Shown: positions 9,111 through 17,730 of the stretch, in pieces
How positions within the stretch are numbered: the stretch's first letter is position 1
Layout: each line of letters opens with the position of its first letter
Assembly (NCBI RefSeq): GCF_900156265.1
Contig: NZ_FTNE01000023.1
Span: 1 to 60,510, forward strand
Reading direction: 5' to 3'
From: Acidiphilium rubrum
GTDB taxonomy: Bacteria > Pseudomonadota > Alphaproteobacteria > Acetobacterales > Acetobacteraceae
Length of the DNA: 60,510 nt
Position numbers and translations under genes: made by a program
Notes under the pieces: model-generated
The model's input: only the letters and a program-made list of their open reading frames with translations
What the model was told of the DNA's origin: nothing
Database searches by the model: none

Positions 9111-9607
9111 GGGTCGAGCCCGAACCGCGCCTGCGCGGCCGCCGTTCCCGGGGCGATCGTGGGTTGATGAACCTTACCGATCGGCCTGGACCCATCGGCC
9201 AGCGCGTCGCCGATCGCCACGGCGGGCGGCACCGCCCTGTGTCCTGCCTTCGCACCCAAGCTCCCGCCTGATGACGGACCGCCTGAAGGAGTGCCGCCCG
9301 AGGACGTGCCGCCTGACAGTGACATCGGTGCCATCGCGACAGGCGGTTGGACCGCCGTGCCGGAAGCGCCCGAGACCACCATCCCGATCTGGATGAACGC
9401 CACCAGAACGGCGCCGAGCGCCAGAAGCCGCACCGGCCGATTATCCAACCACGATCGCCTGACGCTGGCTGGCCTCGTCCCACCCGCGCCGGTCGCCCCG
9501 GCATGCCCAGGTATCGCCAGCCCTCCGATTGCCACCGGTGGATCACCGGCAGCCGGCTCGATGCGGAGAACGATGGCCCCGCCATCGTGCGAGATCGTGA
9601 TGTTCAT
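9107..9607 (-). CDS. single-pass membrane protein between DotM and DotL
   Basis: A 166-residue hypothetical. After an N-terminal soluble part (MNITISHDGGAIVLRIEP) there is one membrane segment (VRLLALGAVLVAFIQIGMVV), then a Ser/Gly/Thr-Pro-rich periplasmic stretch with repeated SGGTSSGGTPSGG. The start at 9607 is chosen over longer readings because it overlaps the dotM stop as ATGA and has AAGGAT upstream. Its stop overlaps the dotL start. Its position between the two coupling-complex genes suggests a role there; no family is recognised. Confidence 0.65.
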   Translation of the reverse strand: MNITISHDGGAIVLRIEPAAGDPPVAIGGLAIPGHAGATGAGGTRPASVRRSWLDNRPVRLLALGAVLVAFIQIGMVVSGASGTAVQPPVAMAPMSLSGGTSSGGTPSGGPSSGGSLGAKAGHRAVPPAVAIGDALADGSRPIGKVHQPTIAPGTAAAQARFGLDP

Positions 9608-10776
9608 CTGAGATCCTTCAGCTGCTGTTGCTTTGCGATCGCCGCAGTCACCCGCGCGACCATGAGCTCGATCGCCATCTCGATATGCGGCAAGACCAGC
9701 GCGGTGCCCTCCGCGCGTTCGGTCTGCCAATGCGCCCGTGCGCCCAGCGCCTCGATCTTCGGATTGGGGAACGGTCCATCCTCGGTCTCCGAGACGGGGA
9801 AGCCAAGCGACTGCAACGCGTACCAGAGGTTCCGGTCGACCAGTTTCAGGAAGTTGAACTGCGCCGGCGGCAGCAGCCCGGCGCGCGCCCGCGCGAAATT
9901 CAGCAACCCCATCACCGCCGTGGTCACGAAGCCATGCTGGCGCAGAACGGGCTCGACTATGTTGCGGACATCGCTCTCGGCTAGAATCCGGTCGACCGCC
10001 TGCATGATGGAGGGTGACAGGACGAGGGGGTGATCAGGACCCGTGTCCCCCTCACCTGCGGCATTGGCAGCCAGACTTTCCGACACCAGCCCGAGCAGTG
10101 CCGCAGCCTCCTTGCGCCGGCGGCAGGCGTGCAATCCGCAGACCGCGATCATCATCCGCGCCGGGCCGGGGGCCTGATCGATCCCGCTCCACGGCTTGCC
10201 GAGCTGCGTCTCGAGCGCCGCAACCGCCTGGTCTCGCTGAAACGCCCCCGTCTCGTTCAGGGCGTGGCAGGTCAGCCACTCACCGAGATGCAGCGCCGGA
10301 TCGGCGGGCCGTGGCACAGGCAGGCTTGGTGCGACCGGCACGAGGCGGCGCGGCAGATAGGCGGCGATCGAGCGAAACACCGGGGCTTGCACCCGCATCA
10401 GCCCATTTAGGTCGAGCGGCGTCGCGTGACGGCTCGCCGGCGCGTAGATGACGAGAACGATGCCGAGCACGGTCACGAAGATCGACAGCGGCAGAGCGAA
10501 CAGCGCCGAGACCTCGCCGACCACCCGGAGCAATTCGATGACGGACAGGGAGGATGCCGGGATCGCCCTGATCTCGTTCGCCAGGTTATAGCGCCCGTGC
10601 ATCCAGTCGAAATGCAGGATCTGGAACGTCATGAACTCGAGAACCGCGCGCGAGATCGCGGCATGGGCCTTCAGCCAGGCAAAGCCGAGCACGAAGACGA
10701 GGGCGACCAGGATGAACGCCAGCGACAGGACGATGTTCTCGACTGCCGCCTGCTGCTGGCGGACATTGCCGCTCAT
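9604..10776 (-). CDS. dotM: DotM/IcmP (TrbA-like) coupling-complex protein
   Basis: 390 residues with membrane segments at about 14-36 and 85-110 and a large soluble domain. The conserved late signature FNFLKLVDRNLWYALQSLG (about residue 310) is typical of DotM/IcmP and of IncI TrbA. DotM binds DotL and helps recruit substrates to the coupling complex. The gene overlaps its upstream and downstream neighbours by ATGA, so it is translationally coupled to the transglycosylase and the small membrane protein. Confidence 0.92.
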   Translation of the reverse strand: MSGNVRQQQAAVENIVLSLAFILVALVFVLGFAWLKAHAAISRAVLEFMTFQILHFDWMHGRYNLANEIRAIPASSLSVIELLRVVGEVSALFALPLSIFVTVLGIVLVIYAPASRHATPLDLNGLMRVQAPVFRSIAAYLPRRLVPVAPSLPVPRPADPALHLGEWLTCHALNETGAFQRDQAVAALETQLGKPWSGIDQAPGPARMMIAVCGLHACRRRKEAAALLGLVSESLAANAAGEGDTGPDHPLVLSPSIMQAVDRILAESDVRNIVEPVLRQHGFVTTAVMGLLNFARARAGLLPPAQFNFLKLVDRNLWYALQSLGFPVSETEDGPFPNPKIEALGARAHWQTERAEGTALVLPHIEMAIELMVARVTAAIAKQQQLKDLR

Positions 10777-11417
10777 GATCCACTCCCTGGAGACGATGGG
10801 GCGTGGTCGGCCCCGGCCCCGGCCTGCGCCCCCGCCTCGGCTTCTGCCTCGAGCCGTTCGACCTCGCGCAGCACCGCCAGCAGGTAGGCGGATTGATAGC
10901 GGCGGGTGCGGGAATGGTAATACGCCACCCCCTGCCAGAGATGGCCACCGGCATCGCGGATCGAGCGCGCCAGGATCCAGCCTCCCGCCGCGACGTTGGC
11001 GCAGACATTATCCCGGATCGCCCGGAAGGTGGCCCGTGTTGTCGCATGCCAATGGCGCGCCAACGTTGGTAGCCAAATCTGGTTGATCTGCATCGGGCCG
11101 ATATCGACGGTGCCGTTGGTATTGCCGGTGACGAAGCCGGGACGGCCGCCTTCGACATGCAGGAGGATGATGAACAGGGCGGGCGGGAGATGGTAGAGCC
11201 CGGCCGCGGCGTTGATGCATGACCTGATCGTGTGATCCGCGGCCTGCGGCGTCGCGGCGATCACGACCGGCCGGCGCGCGTCGTGATAGGGTCCAGCCCA
11301 GGCGTCCGCGGCTGATGCAGCGGGAGCAGCAGCAGCAGCAGCAGCAACACCAATAACAGCAACGACCCTGAAGCCCATCAGCGCGCCGGCCATTTTGATG
11401 GCGGTCAGGCGTCTCAT
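10773..11417 (-). CDS. lytic transglycosylase (VirB1-like), exported
   Basis: 214 residues with a signal peptide rich in Ala that ends near residue 37. The SLT domain has the catalytic Glu at residue 89 in LLHVEGG, then the NTNGTVDIGPMQINQIW motif (GPMQIN at 107-112) and a YY-HS segment near 170. It would open peptidoglycan locally for assembly of the transfer channel. The start has GGAGG 6 bases upstream and overlaps the preceding stop. The Glu/Ala-rich tail is low-complexity. Confidence 0.9.
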   Translation of the reverse strand: MRRLTAIKMAGALMGFRVVAVIGVAAAAAAAPAASAADAWAGPYHDARRPVVIAATPQAADHTIRSCINAAAGLYHLPPALFIILLHVEGGRPGFVTGNTNGTVDIGPMQINQIWLPTLARHWHATTRATFRAIRDNVCANVAAGGWILARSIRDAGGHLWQGVAYYHSRTRRYQSAYLLAVLREVERLEAEAEAGAQAGAGADHAPSSPGSGS

Positions 11418-11911
11418 GACGGGACCTCCGCTGCGGGCCTTGGCACCATCGCCAGTTTAGCCCCCACCCATTCGGCGCCGGGGGCACGCTCGATCAACGG
11501 GCCGAGTTCATTGACCAGGATGCCGGTCTGATCGGCCACCTGGCTGATCGCCTCCATCATCGCGAGCATCAGCGGCGTCAGATCCCCGTCCGGCGGGATG
11601 ATCGAGACCAGTTCGATGCCGGCCAGCGCGCGCGTGCAATCCTGCATCCGCACCGGGAACGGGGTTTCACCAAGATCGCGCCAGACGGCGTTGCCGGCCA
11701 TGACGAACAGCGGCAGCAGGCCCCTCGCATGGGCGGCGAGGAACGGCGAGATCACGGTCGGCTGCCAGCTGTCGAGATCGCGCAGCAGCACCGGTCGCCG
11801 TCCCATGACGAACAGCCGGGAAAACGCCTCGCTCAGGCGGGTGATCGTCGACCGTGCTTGACCGGAGCCGGCAACCACGACAAGGGATTCTGAGATCGTC
11901 GGAGATTTCAT
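11414..11911 (-). CDS. hypothetical protein in the dotB-dotM operon
   Basis: 165 residues, no membrane segment, no recognised domain. The N-terminal SESLVVVAGSGQARSTITRL looks like a nucleotide-fold beginning but lacks a Walker motif. ATG 11911 is chosen because GGAGAG stands 6 bases upstream; a GTG at 11929 overlaps the icmT stop. The end overlaps the transglycosylase start. In IncI plasmids this position between TraK and later genes holds poorly conserved proteins. Confidence 0.6.
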   Translation of the reverse strand: MKSPTISESLVVVAGSGQARSTITRLSEAFSRLFVMGRRPVLLRDLDSWQPTVISPFLAAHARGLLPLFVMAGNAVWRDLGETPFPVRMQDCTRALAGIELVSIIPPDGDLTPLMLAMMEAISQVADQTGILVNELGPLIERAPGAEWVGAKLAMVPRPAAEVPS

Positions 11912-11925
11912 GACCATCTCTCCGC

Positions 11926-12174
11926 TCACACGAAGCGCCGCTTGCGGTCACGCGGCACGGCGGGGCGCAGCGGCCCGATCAACCAGCGCCGCAGAATCCG
12001 CATGGTGGCGACGATGTTGACGCCGAACCACCCGATCACGCCGAAGAAGACGATCCCGACCAGCGCGATCACCAGCGTGGTCAACGACCAGTAGAGTAGA
12101 AAGATCAGGGCCGGGACCAAAGCCCAGGCATCGATGATGAACAGCCGCAGCGGCTTCATCGTGTCACGCCACAT
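11926..12174 (-). CDS. icmT: IcmT/DotS (TraK-like) small membrane protein
   Basis: 82 residues beginning MWRDTMKP, which resembles the start of IcmT proteins, then two membrane segments (ALVPALIFLLYWSLTTLVIA and VGIVFFGVIGWFGVNIVA) and a basic tail. IcmT family members are about 80-100 residues and needed for substrate export. The start at 12174 overlaps the end of dotB by 11 nt; a second ATG at 12159 is possible. Adjacency to dotB matches traJ-traK of IncI plasmids. Confidence 0.78.
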   Translation of the reverse strand: MWRDTMKPLRLFIIDAWALVPALIFLLYWSLTTLVIALVGIVFFGVIGWFGVNIVATMRILRRWLIGPLRPAVPRDRKRRFV

Positions 12175-13381
12175 CGCCGAACTCCTTCTTGAAATAGAAC
12201 GCGGTCTCCTCGGAGATCCGCCCCTGCGCGAGCGCGCGGTTGGCCGCGACGGTGAAGCTCTGCCCCTGGGTGCGCAGCGCCTCACGGCAGATCGAAGGCC
12301 AGTCATCCGGTGAGGCCCCGACCAGGCGATGGTTGAGCGCCTTGTCGAAGACCAGAAACTCCCGCAGCGCGGTGCGCTTGCCATCGACCGAGGGGACCAG
12401 CCGCTGGTTGATGATCAGCCGCAGCGACTGGCCCAGCTGCACCGCGACCGCATTGCGTTCATTGACCGGGCAGAGGCTGACCGCGATCTGGGTGGTCTCC
12501 TCGACCGATCCCGCGTGCATCGTGCCGTAGATCGCGGTGCCCGAGATCGCCATCTGCGACATCACCACGATCGTCTCGGCATCGCGGATCTCGCCGAGCA
12601 CCGCCACTTTGGGATTGCGCCGCTTGGCATTGCGCGCACCCGCTGCAAAACTCGGCATGTCGCGCGGGATCTCGGCCGGGCTGATCAGGGCCGACGCACC
12701 GCGCACATCGTCGTAGACGAATTCGATGGGTGCGGCGTATTCGAGGATCGAGAGATGGGCGTCGGGATCGAGCAGCATCGCGCGGATCATCCCGGCCAGG
12801 AGGGTCGACTTGCCGTTCTCGGTGGCGCCGCTAACGATGACGACGCCCTTGCTGATCCGGTACGCAGCGAGGATCTCGGGCTCCAGGGCAAGGCTCGACA
12901 AATCGGGTGCCCGTTCGGGCAGGACCCGGGCGACGATCGAGACCGTGATCACGCCGTGGGTCTCGCAGCCGGTGGCATTGACCCGGAACCGGATCGAGCG
13001 ATTGCGCTCCGGTCGCGCCTTGTAGCTGACATCGAAATCCATGCCCTGCTTGAGCCGCGCCATCCCATCCGCGCCGTAGAACAGGTTGGTGGCGGTCTCG
13101 ACCTCAGGAATGGTGAGATCGCGCGTTGTCGCCGGTCGCAGGCGGCCATAGCGCTGGACGAACGCCGGCGCGAAGGGTTGAAGCCTGATGTCCGAGACGT
13201 TGCGATCGGCGGCCCAGACCATGAACCGGTTCCAGTCCGCCTCGTACATCCGGGGCGGCATCGGTTCGAAGGTGAGATCCGTGTCGAGCGCCGAGGCGAG
13301 CGCGTCTTTCCCCGAAGGAGCCTCTGGTCGGATATCGGGAGCGACAACGATACGCAGGTCGTGTCGGGCGGGCTCAAGCAT
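12164..13381 (-). CDS. dotB: DotB (TraJ-like) cytoplasmic secretion ATPase
   Basis: 405 residues, a PilT/VirB11-type hexameric ATPase that powers T4BSS assembly and transfer. Walker A is GATENGKST at residues 185-193. The Walker B-type GEIRDAE is at 263-269 and the His-box MHAGS at 288-292. All expected catalytic residues are present. The N-terminal domain includes DIRLQPF---VQRYGRL, typical of the family. It begins 7 nt inside the end of a small ORF and lies two genes downstream of a clear paralogue that has lost these motifs. Confidence 0.95.
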   Translation of the reverse strand: MLEPARHDLRIVVAPDIRPEAPSGKDALASALDTDLTFEPMPPRMYEADWNRFMVWAADRNVSDIRLQPFAPAFVQRYGRLRPATTRDLTIPEVETATNLFYGADGMARLKQGMDFDVSYKARPERNRSIRFRVNATGCETHGVITVSIVARVLPERAPDLSSLALEPEILAAYRISKGVVIVSGATENGKSTLLAGMIRAMLLDPDAHLSILEYAAPIEFVYDDVRGASALISPAEIPRDMPSFAAGARNAKRRNPKVAVLGEIRDAETIVVMSQMAISGTAIYGTMHAGSVEETTQIAVSLCPVNERNAVAVQLGQSLRLIINQRLVPSVDGKRTALREFLVFDKALNHRLVGASPDDWPSICREALRTQGQSFTVAANRALAQGRISEETAFYFKKEFGDVA

Positions 13382-13625
13382 GAAGATCCCCCTTGCCGAT
13401 GGTTTCCGGGCTCAAGACACACCCCGTCTCGACCGCATCTCGCCTCAAAGCCGCAACAGCCAGGACCGGATAGGTCTGCCGGCCCGCGCGACCCCGCGCC
13501 CGGCCATCGGCCATCCTGCGTTTCAGGGCGATCGCAAAATCCTCGGTCTCCCCATCGTCGGAATGCATCGTCGCGTCGATCGGAAAGGACGTCGGGACCA
13601 CCTGGGGTGCGCTGCCGTTTGTCAT
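13374..13625 (-). CDS. small hypothetical protein between the two DotB-like genes
   Basis: 83 residues, MTNGSAPQVVP..., with a basic middle (LKRRMADGRARGRAGRQTYP). It resembles no family I know. The start overlaps the stop of the DotB-like gene as ATGA and its end overlaps the dotB start by 8 nt, so it is coupled on both sides. It could be an adaptor for the two ATPase-like proteins, but this is only inferred from position. Confidence 0.55.
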   Translation of the reverse strand: MTNGSAPQVVPTSFPIDATMHSDDGETEDFAIALKRRMADGRARGRAGRQTYPVLAVAALRRDAVETGCVLSPETIGKGDLHA

Positions 13626-14857
13626 GATTTCTTGGCCTGGGTGGCACCGGCCGCCCGGGCGGGCCGGCGGGTAATGATGGGGGCTGTGGTTTCCGCAACG
13701 ACACGGCGGAATACCTCTGTGCTGATGACGCCGGCATTGCGGGCCACGCTGGCACAGGCCGCAAAACTCTCGCCCTCCGCTTCGAAATAGGTCAGGAACG
13801 GCAGAGGCCAGCCGCTCGGTGCCGTCTGGAGCAGGGCTTCGCGCAGGGGTGGCCCGACGATGAGATATTCCTGCAGCGCCGAGATCGATCCCTGCTGGTT
13901 GCGGACCATCTTCTGCGAGATGATCGTGCGCAGGTTCAACGCGAGTTCCGGCAGGCCCGGCGCGTGGTCCTCCCCCCTGCCCCGGCTCAGCAAAGCCAGA
14001 ACACGCGCCACCGTGTTCATCACACCGCTCGTCCCGACCCCGACGAACACGCGCTTGCCCTCCGCCGCGAGCGCGAGCGCGATTTCCATCGTCGCCGGAT
14101 CCCGGCATGCACCGATCGCCACAACGTCCGCGCCGATCGCGGTCGCCTGCACCATCGCCCGGTTCAGCGGTTCGCCAGGCGGCGTCTCGACCTGCAGGAT
14201 CGAGGATTTCTCCCACGCGATCGGCCGGAGTTCCTGGGTGAACGAGTAATCCGTCAGGGCGTAGATGACGGCGCGATGCTCGACGCTCCGATCCTCGACG
14301 ACCCAGCGGACAAGAGCTGCGATCAAACCCGTCGCGTCGCTATCCGCGCCGCCACTGACCAGCACGAGACCGCTCCGCGGCAGATGGTCCCGTAGTTCGC
14401 GATCGAGTTCATAGAACTCAATATCGGGCAGAACATTGGGCAGCAGCCGCAGGACGATCTCATGGCCGCGCAGTTCCGATGCGTCATGGATCTCGGTCTC
14501 GGTGACCTCGTAGCGCAGGTATTCCTTGTCACGCAGATGCACCCGGCCGATCTTGTGCCAGTGGCGATGCGGGCTAGCGGGCTGGGTATGATCGCCGAAC
14601 AGGAACTTGCGTAATCCCCTAAGATCCTGGGGCGTGAGGAGATGGTTCGTCGCCGCGCAGAATTCCCAGTCGATCTTCGCCACCACCGGCCGCAGATCGC
14701 CAAAGAACAATTCGCTTACACCCTCCTGCACCGCGCGGCGAAGAAACTCCTGCACCGCGATCGGCCGATCGAAATTGTCGGACGGATCGCTCAGGATGGT
14801 ACGATGGAATTTCCGGTAATCTTTGATCGGACGATTATCGGGGCCGCGACTGACCAT
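13622..14857 (-). CDS. degenerate DotB-like (PilT/VirB11-type) protein lacking ATPase motifs
   Basis: 411 residues, collinear with DotB. The segment GLVLVSGGADSDATGLIAAL (about 163-182) aligns with GVVIVSGATENGKSTLLAG of DotB, so the Walker A Lys-Ser/Thr is replaced by Asp-Ala-Thr. GACRDPAT (249-256) stands for GEIRDAET, losing the Glu. GVGTSG (273-278) stands for TMHAGS, losing the His. The C-terminal part stays close: LRTIISQKMVRNQQGSISAL against LRLIINQRLVPSVDGKRTAL. It is full length and in frame, so probably a maintained non-catalytic partner rather than a decaying gene. GTG/ATG choices exist upstream; ATG 14857 has GAGGCGG before it. Confidence 0.82.
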   Translation of the reverse strand: MVSRGPDNRPIKDYRKFHRTILSDPSDNFDRPIAVQEFLRRAVQEGVSELFFGDLRPVVAKIDWEFCAATNHLLTPQDLRGLRKFLFGDHTQPASPHRHWHKIGRVHLRDKEYLRYEVTETEIHDASELRGHEIVLRLLPNVLPDIEFYELDRELRDHLPRSGLVLVSGGADSDATGLIAALVRWVVEDRSVEHRAVIYALTDYSFTQELRPIAWEKSSILQVETPPGEPLNRAMVQATAIGADVVAIGACRDPATMEIALALAAEGKRVFVGVGTSGVMNTVARVLALLSRGRGEDHAPGLPELALNLRTIISQKMVRNQQGSISALQEYLIVGPPLREALLQTAPSGWPLPFLTYFEAEGESFAACASVARNAGVISTEVFRRVVAETTAPIITRRPARAAGATQAKKS

Positions 14858-14870
14858 GAGCACCACCGCC

Positions 14871-15848
14871 TCAGCGCACCGGCGGCTGGCCGATCGGCCC
14901 GCCACTCGGAACATCGGTTGGGTGCCAATGCGCGGCGTTCGGATCGAGGCCCGGCTGATTGGTGATCCGGATGACGTCGTTGCCGATCAGCATGCGGTTA
15001 CGCCCGCCGGAGACCGCCTGATGATGAAAGACCAGATCGGGAGATTCGACGAGACCGGCGCGGAGCAGCACCTGGTAGCGGACCATCCCGATATAGTTGT
15101 TCTGCAGCCGGCTCAGATCATCGAGGAAGATCTGGGCCCCCTGCGCCTCGCCCAGCGCCCAGCCTTCAGCGACCCATTTGTGCCAGTATGCCACCTCCAG
15201 CCGCGAGCGCGGCCGGATCGAGCGCGGCGGGGGAACCGGCTTCGCCCAGGTCCGGACCAGATAGGTGCGCCAGTTGGGCGGCGCGGAAGCCAGCTGCGCC
15301 TGCTGGGTGATCTCGTAAACCCGATCGGTTTGCTTTGCGACCTGACCGCCAGGCGCCAGCGCGAAGGCCATCTGCGCTTCGGTGACGATCGGCGGGCGCA
15401 ACAGGGTCTGCCCGTTGCTCACATCGACCATCAGTTTCCCGAAATCGAATGTCCGGTCGAGATCGGCCTGATAATTCACCAGCATCAGATTGATCGCGTA
15501 GCTTTCCGCGGCGAGACCGCCCTGCGCGCCGTAGCTGAGCGCGTTCTGCTTGAGCGCCGCACGCCGCATCGGCGAGATCGACTTGTGCTTCGCCGCAAGC
15601 GGTCGGAGTGCCTGCAACTCGTTCAGGGACGGCGGTGCCTGCCCTCCGGTCAGGATGCCATTGATCCGCGCGCCCGCGACGGGATTGTTGAGCGGATTGG
15701 CGTTGTCGCGCAGGCTCCGCGCGATCGTGGCGGGATTGTCCGAAATGCCCACCTCGGGAAACGGTGCCTGCGCCGCACGGGCGACGGGCGCGAGGAACAG
15801 GGCGGCCGGCAGCGTGGCCGCAAGGATAACAAGCCTCAATCGGTTCAT
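14871..15848 (-). CDS. dotC: DotC (TraI-like) outer-membrane complex protein
   Basis: 325 residues with a signal peptide (LVILAATLPAALFLAPVARA); the lipobox of Legionella DotC is not evident. Family signatures are ALSYGAQGGLAAESYAIN followed by LDRTFDFGKLM, and YWHKWVAEGWALGEAQ near residue 235. DotC works with DotD and DotH in the outer-membrane core. It overlaps the small upstream ORF as ATGA, with GAGGAG before the start. Confidence 0.93.
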   Translation of the reverse strand: MNRLRLVILAATLPAALFLAPVARAAQAPFPEVGISDNPATIARSLRDNANPLNNPVAGARINGILTGGQAPPSLNELQALRPLAAKHKSISPMRRAALKQNALSYGAQGGLAAESYAINLMLVNYQADLDRTFDFGKLMVDVSNGQTLLRPPIVTEAQMAFALAPGGQVAKQTDRVYEITQQAQLASAPPNWRTYLVRTWAKPVPPPRSIRPRSRLEVAYWHKWVAEGWALGEAQGAQIFLDDLSRLQNNYIGMVRYQVLLRAGLVESPDLVFHHQAVSGGRNRMLIGNDVIRITNQPGLDPNAAHWHPTDVPSGGPIGQPPVR

Positions 15849-16054
15849 CGGTAATCTCCTCGGGCATTGAGCAGTTCGGGCGGCAACGGATCATCGATGC
15901 CGAGACGGAAAAACAACGCGCCCCGGCGCGCGCCCGACACGAGGCCCGACAGGAAATCGCCTACCGGATCCGTCATCTGGACAAATCTGACGGGCACGCA
16001 TGGACGGGGTGCCGGGCGGCGCGGAACCCGAAGACGGCGATATTTTCTGGCCAT
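15845..16054 (-). CDS. small basic hypothetical protein between dotD and dotC
   Basis: 69 residues with an Arg/Pro-rich N-terminus and a C-terminal half (MTDPVGDFLSGLVSGARRGALFF) that could be amphipathic. It starts 10 nt after the dotD stop and its end overlaps dotC, which supports a real coupled gene. A shorter start at the internal MTDPVG (codon 27) is possible. No function can be proposed. Confidence 0.5.
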   Translation of the reverse strand: MARKYRRLRVPRRPAPRPCVPVRFVQMTDPVGDFLSGLVSGARRGALFFRLGIDDPLPPELLNARGDYR

Positions 16055-16064
16055 GACCCACCCC

Positions 16065-16586
16065 TCACGAATGGCCGCGCGCTGACGCGGCAGCGACCGG
16101 GCTGGGATATCGAACGTCGATCGTCTGTTCGGCGGGAATGACCGTGACCGTCGCGCGCGACCCGGCCTCGATGCCCAGGGTCCGGATCACCGTCGAGACC
16201 GGGATCTGGTCGGCATGGACCGATACCAGAACCGGCACCGTACCCTTCGGGTGGTGAACCACCACATGGTAATTGATCAGCGTGCCGAGTGCGCGAACCG
16301 CCGGGCCGAGATTACCCTCGTAATTCCACCGAATGCGTTGTTCGAGTTCGCCGGGCAGGGCCTCCGGCAATCGCGCCGAGGCCAGGGTCATCACCGGCTC
16401 GCCATCGAGCTGATCGACCGACTGGTCGGTGCGCAGGATTGCATTGTTAAGCGCCGTCTGGAGGTTCGGCATGCCGGGTGCCACGACATCCGAAGCGACT
16501 TTCGGAACCGGGCCGGTCGCGCAACCGGCAAGCAGGGCCGCCGCGAGCAGACCCGCAGCGATAGCCGAATGGTGAAAAACGCGCAT
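16065..16586 (-). CDS. dotD: DotD (TraH-like) outer-membrane lipoprotein
   Basis: 173 residues with a lipoprotein signal: the lipobox LLAGC has Cys at residue 22. The C-terminal domain has the alternating strands of DotD (NYHVVVHHPKGTVPVLVSVH), a secretin-N0-like fold. It is the first gene of the dotD-dotL operon and is preceded by GGGAG and, 33 nt upstream, by the shared 14-bp motif. A broken copy of its first 40 codons lies at 19160-19286. Confidence 0.88.
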   Translation of the reverse strand: MRVFHHSAIAAGLLAAALLAGCATGPVPKVASDVVAPGMPNLQTALNNAILRTDQSVDQLDGEPVMTLASARLPEALPGELEQRIRWNYEGNLGPAVRALGTLINYHVVVHHPKGTVPVLVSVHADQIPVSTVIRTLGIEAGSRATVTVIPAEQTIDVRYPSPVAAASARGHS

Positions 16587-16619
16587 GGTTATCTCCCTTC
16601 GAAGACCACGGTGCGAAAC

Positions 16620-16633
16620 CGTATCGCCAGTCC
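16620..16633 (-). promoter_or_regulatory. shared transfer-regulon motif upstream of dotD
   Basis: Reads GGACTGGCGATACG on the minus strand, 33 nt before the dotD start, and has the invariant GCGAT core found at eight such places in the window. A run of T/A lies just upstream. Confidence 0.6.
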
Positions 16634-16947
16634 GAACTGTTTTTTTGAGCGATCACGCAATTGGGATAGTTGAACCCGCCGGTCAGGTGACGATCCCGGT
16701 TTTCGGGAAATCGTTCCCGTTGAAGATCAGAGCAGCTTGGTGCGACTTCGCCGTATCAAAGGCGAAGAAATCGCTGTGTCAGCCGACCCGCGAGGCGATT
16801 GGCATCCTCCTCGCTGGCTATCAGCGATCAGGGCCGAAGCATCGAAGAAGATCATCCGATCCAGTCAGGGCTTCGTCCCTGTCCATGGTTTTCGAGCGGC
16901 TTCCATGGTGTTAAAGTTGAGGAGCCAACATCTCGCAAGGCTTTTTG
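16634..16947. other. intergenic region between divergent dotD and Sel1 genes
   Basis: About 310 bp between the dotD motif and the Sel1-repeat gene. It should hold both promoters. I see no coding frame I trust, no tRNA and no strong hairpin. Confidence 0.5.
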
Positions 16948-17730
16948 ATGAACCGCGTGACCATTCCGGCAGTTATCCTTTTCGCGGTTTTCATGCTGCC
17001 GGTCATTGGACGCGTCAGCGCTCAAACACCGTCCCGAACGAACGAGGCAAAGAGCGAATTTCGCGCCGGCATGCGGTACTACAACGCGGATAAACCCGAT
17101 TTCGTAAAAGCCTTTCCTTTGATCCTGAAGGCCGCGAAGGAGGGCGATGCCGGTGCTCAGGCGCAGGTGGCGTATATGTATCAGGAGGGATTGGGGGTCA
17201 GTAAAGATCGCGCAGCAGCTATTCGATGGGCAAAGAAGTCCGCTGACCAGAATAATTCCATCGGTGAAAATACTCTAGGATATTTGTACAGAACGTCTGC
17301 CAATATACCAAATCGCTACCAAAAAGCGTTCCAACTGTACCAATCCTCGGCAAAGCAGGGAAATCCAACCGGGGAGGCCAGTCTTGGCTGGATGTATGTT
17401 CATGGCTACGGCGTAGCATTAGATTACTCCAAAGCCATTTATTGGTTCAGAAAATCGATCGAACAACATGGGTCAGACGGTGCGAACGACTTGTCGGTCT
17501 CCTATTATTTTGGGCAGGGAGTCGAGAAAAGTAAGCTGAAATCATTGAAGTGGCTCTATATCGCTGAAGCCTTTCCAAAGACCACATTGATCCGCAAAAT
17601 AAAATCCAATATCGTGAATCTCGAAGCGCAGATGTCACGACGCGAGATCGCGGAAGCACATAAACTCGCGGCCAAGTGGCTATCCGAGACCAATAACGCT
17701 AGGTCAACCCGCGGCCAGGAAGAACCCTAG
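16948..17730 (+). CDS. Sel1-repeat exported protein
   Basis: 260 residues with a signal peptide (MNRVTIPAVILFAVFMLPVIGRVSA). At least four Sel1-like (TPR-related) units follow, for example AGAQAQVAYMYQEGLGVSKD, GENTLGYLYRT, GEASLGWMYVHGYGVALDYS and GANDLSVSYYFGQGVEKS. Such proteins mediate protein contacts in the envelope or in host interaction. ATG 16948 has AAGG 7 bases upstream; a TTG one codon earlier is less likely. It is the only plus-strand gene in this stretch and its last 27 nt overlap the convergent LysM gene. It is not a known T4BSS component. Confidence 0.85.
   Translation: MNRVTIPAVILFAVFMLPVIGRVSAQTPSRTNEAKSEFRAGMRYYNADKPDFVKAFPLILKAAKEGDAGAQAQVAYMYQEGLGVSKDRAAAIRWAKKSADQNNSIGENTLGYLYRTSANIPNRYQKAFQLYQSSAKQGNPTGEASLGWMYVHGYGVALDYSKAIYWFRKSIEQHGSDGANDLSVSYYFGQGVEKSKLKSLKWLYIAEAFPKTTLIRKIKSNIVNLEAQMSRREIAEAHKLAAKWLSETNNARSTRGQEEP

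Noticed and set aside
12329-13627. A 432-codon plus-strand frame opposite dotB
   Set aside because: It mirrors dotB, has the His/Asp/Arg-rich composition typical of antisense frames in GC-rich DNA, and shows no domain.
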